Shown: positions 61,231 to 64,000 of the stretch, one piece after another
Layout of the letters: each line of letters begins with the position of its first letter
How positions within the stretch are numbered: position 1 is the stretch's first letter
From: Mytilus californianus
Taxonomy: Eukaryota; Mollusca; Bivalvia; Mytilida; Mytilidae
Direction of reading: 5' to 3'
Assembly (NCBI RefSeq): GCF_021869535.1
Contig: NW_026262679.1
Coordinates: 80,039,143 to 80,103,142, forward strand
DNA length: 64,000 bases
Made by a program: the position numbers and the translations under genes
The notes under the pieces: model-generated
What the model saw: only the letters and a program-made list of their open reading frames with translations
Database searches by the model: none
Told to the model about the DNA's origin: nothing

Positions 61231-62723
61231 CAGGCGCGTAGCTCCCTATACGCCAACACGCAGTTGCGTGCACATCGGCATGCTGAAAAAAAATATTTAC
61301 GATTTTCAGCATTCTATGTTAGAGTTTATAAAACGTAAAACATTTCTATTTTTAAAATTCGGGTTTAGCTAGCCTAACCTATTTGTCATCATTAAACGAT
61401 AGTCGTTCGTCCAACCGTCTGTGAACTTAAAACGCATTTTATTACAAGTATGAATACACTGATGGCATTTTTACTTTAATGATGTCCATTTGTCCTAACG
61501 GCATTTTTCTTATTATACCCCCGCCGTACGGCGACGGGGCCTTTAAGCTTTACCCATGTATGTCAATACACCCATTCGAAATTGGTTTCCGCTCTCTTAC
61601 TTTAGTTTGCATCCACCAAATTTTACGAAACTTATACACAATGCTTATCAATACAAAACACAGATCAAGTTCGAATTTGGGTACCGTCACTTTTGTCATT
61701 CAAGAATTATACTCCTTTTTAACCGAAAAAAAAAATGCGGAAATCGGTTTCCGTTCTTTAACTTCAGCAGTCTGTGCCAAACTGTTTGAGAGTTTGTCTG
61801 ACTGAAAATGAAATTTGACCTTTTCTACTATATATATATTTTCAACTAAAAAATCTAAAAATTTCTGTCTGACCAAATGAATTTTTGTCTGACATTTTGT
61901 CGGTCAGACTGAGTTTGGGATACACTGCTTCAGTTTGCCTCAACCAAATGTTTTGAAACTTATACACATGCTAAGTACCGACAAACACAGGTCAAGTTCG
62001 ATTTGCAGCCAGATCCAATATATGGTTTTCGAGTTAGGCCAGCAGGGGCGTCCGTGTCCTTCAGACACATTCTTCTTTTATTTTTGGTCTTTAATTTCAT
62101 GGATTTAGTATCATAAAAAGTATGATTCGCATCAATCGGGAGGTCGCTCGATGGCGAACACGCAGGTGTAAAACACCTCGCGATCAGATGCCAACTTTGC
62201 TGTGTGAGACACTCGATGCGGTAAGCCCATTGGTGTATCCTTCTGTAGATACTATTTTGAGTATTATGTTGACAATGCCGGTAACAAGTGTTATAGCGGA
62301 CGAGATCGTTTGAGTGTACTACGTCGGTTGAAAACATATGTACGATCAACTATGAATAACGAAAGGTTATCATCCTTAGCATTAATGCATATTTATCGGG
62401 ATTTCAGTGTGAATATTGACAAAGTAATGGAGAAGTTCGTTTCTGCTAAGACCCGAAGAGCAGATTTTGGACAATTTTGAGTAAATTCTGTCTCACAAAA
62501 ATGTGTTGCTTATGTATTCAATTTACCATGATTTACCCTATTCAAAAGAATTCCGAATAGTTTTGGATTCATGAATTGTCTATAAGTCCTATGTAGCACC
62601 TCTTTTAACCCTCCGAAAACCGAAAAAAAATATCATTTTCTGCATAAAATGGTCCAAACAAATTTTTCACCTCGCTCCGCTCGGCGGTAGATAAGCATGC
62701 ACATCAATTTAGCTACGCCCCTG
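61231..62723. mobile_element. hAT-type transposon remnant, 1493 bp, 5-bp target duplication
   Basis: The left end CAGGCGCGTAGCT and the reverse complement of the right end (CAGGGGCGTAGCT) match at 12 of 13 bases. ACAAT flanks both sides exactly (61226-61230 and 62724-62728). The right third encodes a frameshifted hAT dimerisation domain on the + strand. The left part (about 61500-62070) is filled by two copies of a TGTCC/CCAAATTTTACGAAACTTAT-type molluscan repeat (61556-61720 and 61925-62040). The element is therefore internally deleted and secondarily invaded. Confidence 0.8.
62122..62480 (+). pseudogene. hAT transposase C-terminal dimerisation domain, frameshifted
   Basis: Frame 1 (62122-62313) gives REVARWRTRRC then YPSVDTILSIMLTMPVTSVI. 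A one-register shift near 62295 moves the protein to a second frame, 62298-62480, containing RLSVLRRLKTYVRSTMNNER, LSSLALMHIYRDFS and VNIDKVMEKFVSAKTRRADF before the stop. This is the hAT C-terminal signature (YPxIxxxLxILLTLPVTSAxAERSFSxLRRLKTYLRSTMxxxRLxxLALxxIHRD), of the type found in ZMYM/52-kDa-repressor-like transposases. The shift falls exactly in the AERSFS motif. The DDE core and zinc finger are missing, so it is inactive. Confidence 0.8.
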
Positions 62724-62959
62724 ACAATCCTTTATTTACCCGCCATAATCGGGGCCATATATGTCAATAGCATTCAGTCTAATAGAATACTTTTTGGAGC
62801 TGTTTATGTCAATGGTACTCAGTCAAAGTAGGATACTTACTGTGCTCGTAGAAAATTAACTTTGAGATGACACCTACTGGTTTTCCATTTCTATTTTGCA
62901 ATAAAGGGACCATCTTCCTGGATCTCTAGGTGTCATTATCATTTCATCATTACATGAAA

Positions 62960-63700
62960 TAGAAGGTTGAATTTTTAAGCTAATCTTTAATTTCAATGTT
63001 AGTCTTATAATGTTGCCATTTTTAATAACTAGTTAATTAAGAAAAGATTTCTTTCTAGATAATGAAAATGAAAGAAAAAATTTAATAGATTCCATCGTAT
63101 TAAAGAAATTATCTTTTACAAAGAAAACACGAATGGTTATTATTGCATGTTGTGTAATGACTCGAGCTTCATTAATGTTATTTGTAAATGTATCTATTAA
63201 ATAACCTTGAAATTTAGTTAATTAGGATAGATCACCTTGAAAAAAAACGAGCAATGAAATATATTCAATTTTAAGTTTTACGGACGTCAGAAATACAATT
63301 ACGCGCACTCTAAATATTATAAATCCACAAAGTGCTTGCGCAAGCTCTGATTGTTTTGTCTAATGATTTAGAAGGCTTGCAATCTTACACAGTAATATCG
63401 TCCAACAGCATATGAAATTTAAGGTTGACTTTTCAAGCTAATTTATAACTTCAATGTTAATAATATAATGATACCATTTTTAATACTATGTTAAGAAAAG
63501 ATTTTTTTTTAAAAAAGACTTTGTAAAAAAATTGTTTTTTATTAAAGAAATTGCACTTTACACTGAAAAAATTATTGTTAATTATCGCATGTTTTTGTGT
63601 TATAACTCATTGAATCGAACAGCAATAATGCACAATTTGTAAATATATCTATTAAATTACCCTGAAAATTACTTAATTAGGATAGATCAATTTCAAAAAA
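62960..63700. repeat. Diverged direct duplication, ~457-bp offset
   Basis: AGGTTGAATTTTTAAGCTAA at about 62963 is matched by AGGTTGACTTTTCAAGCTAA at about 63422. ACTTAATTAGGATAGATCA at about 63665 is matched by TAGTTAATTAGGATAGATCA near 63210. About 280 bases are duplicated at perhaps 75% identity. No coding capacity. Confidence 0.6.
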
Positions 63701-64000
63701 TTGTATGAATTCCAAAACTAATATTCCTTCATTTTTTATTTATTACGTATGTGTTATAAATCGGAACAGTTCTTAATGATGCAAGTATCATTTTTTTATC
63801 ATTTCATATATCTTAAGTCACTTTTTGGGGCATAGCTTAAAGCCGAAAACGACACCCCAACTTCTTGGGATCAGTGATCTTACTAGACTACAATTACTCC
63901 TGTTGTAATTATAAATAGTTTCACTTTCGATGTTTTTTTTATACAAATGAAAACAGGGAAACGATGTATAAGTGTCACGATATTTGTTTTTTGTATTGGA
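63700..64000. other. AT-rich DNA to the window edge, no recognised features
   Basis: Nothing supportable is visible. Confidence 0.4.

Noticed and set aside
61479-61805. Overlapping + strand frames of 108 and 77 codons
   Set aside because: Two frames cover the same dispersed repeat (CATCCACCAAATTTTACGAA type), which recurs at 61925-62040 without an open frame.
1-64000. A prokaryotic-style system (operon, phage, defence island)
   Set aside because: Spliced gene structure, AT-rich intergenic DNA, poly(A) signals and eukaryotic transposons leave no room for this.

Overview
This window is eukaryotic nuclear DNA and is very AT-rich. Its one confidently resolved gene is split by GT-AG introns, and most of the rest is old, nested repeats. 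Several dispersed repeats match, from memory and without a search, repeats common in bivalve molluscs, especially mussels (Mytilus and relatives). The host is therefore most likely a mussel or a close bivalve relative.

Layout. Positions 2-427 hold the 3' terminal coding part of an unrecognised lysine-rich gene on the + strand, with a poly(A) signal at 741. From 9090 to 29010 on the + strand lies a complete seven-exon ammonium transporter gene (AMT/MEP type, 504 codons). Its reading frame joins exactly across six GT-AG introns, and its pore histidines and C-terminal regulatory motif are visible. The introns are full of transposon remains. Intron 1 carries a broken Penelope-type reverse transcriptase. 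Intron 2 carries a 121-bp palindrome, a pair of ~430-bp inverted arms around 1.65 kb, and small inverted-repeat elements. Intron 5 carries a ~3.7-kb PIF/Harbinger element with a truncated HARBI1-like reading frame.

From 29 kb to 55 kb I find no convincing host gene. The main structures are a second long inverted-repeat pair (31562/34969), a foldback element (33784-33910) and a four-layer nest at 42.4-46.0 kb. In that nest an older dispersed repeat was split by a 3156-bp DNA transposon with an exact 8-bp target duplication. That transposon contains a minus-strand Penelope-like reverse transcriptase, itself interrupted by an element with ~192-bp internal tandem repeats.

Positions 55.6-57.8 kb hold a ~2.2-kb minisatellite with a 34-bp period, local sequence subtypes and a higher-order period near 139 bp. 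It ends just before a possible terminal coding exon of unknown identity (57883-58195). Positions 61231-62723 are a hAT transposon with CAGGGGCGTAGC-type ends, an exact 5-bp target duplication and a frameshifted hAT dimerisation domain.

Functionally, only the ammonium transporter can be tied to a process: NH4+/NH3 movement across membranes. I found no tRNA, rRNA or CRISPR array and no prokaryotic operon structure. Repeat families are given letters A-G so that scattered copies can be related to each other.
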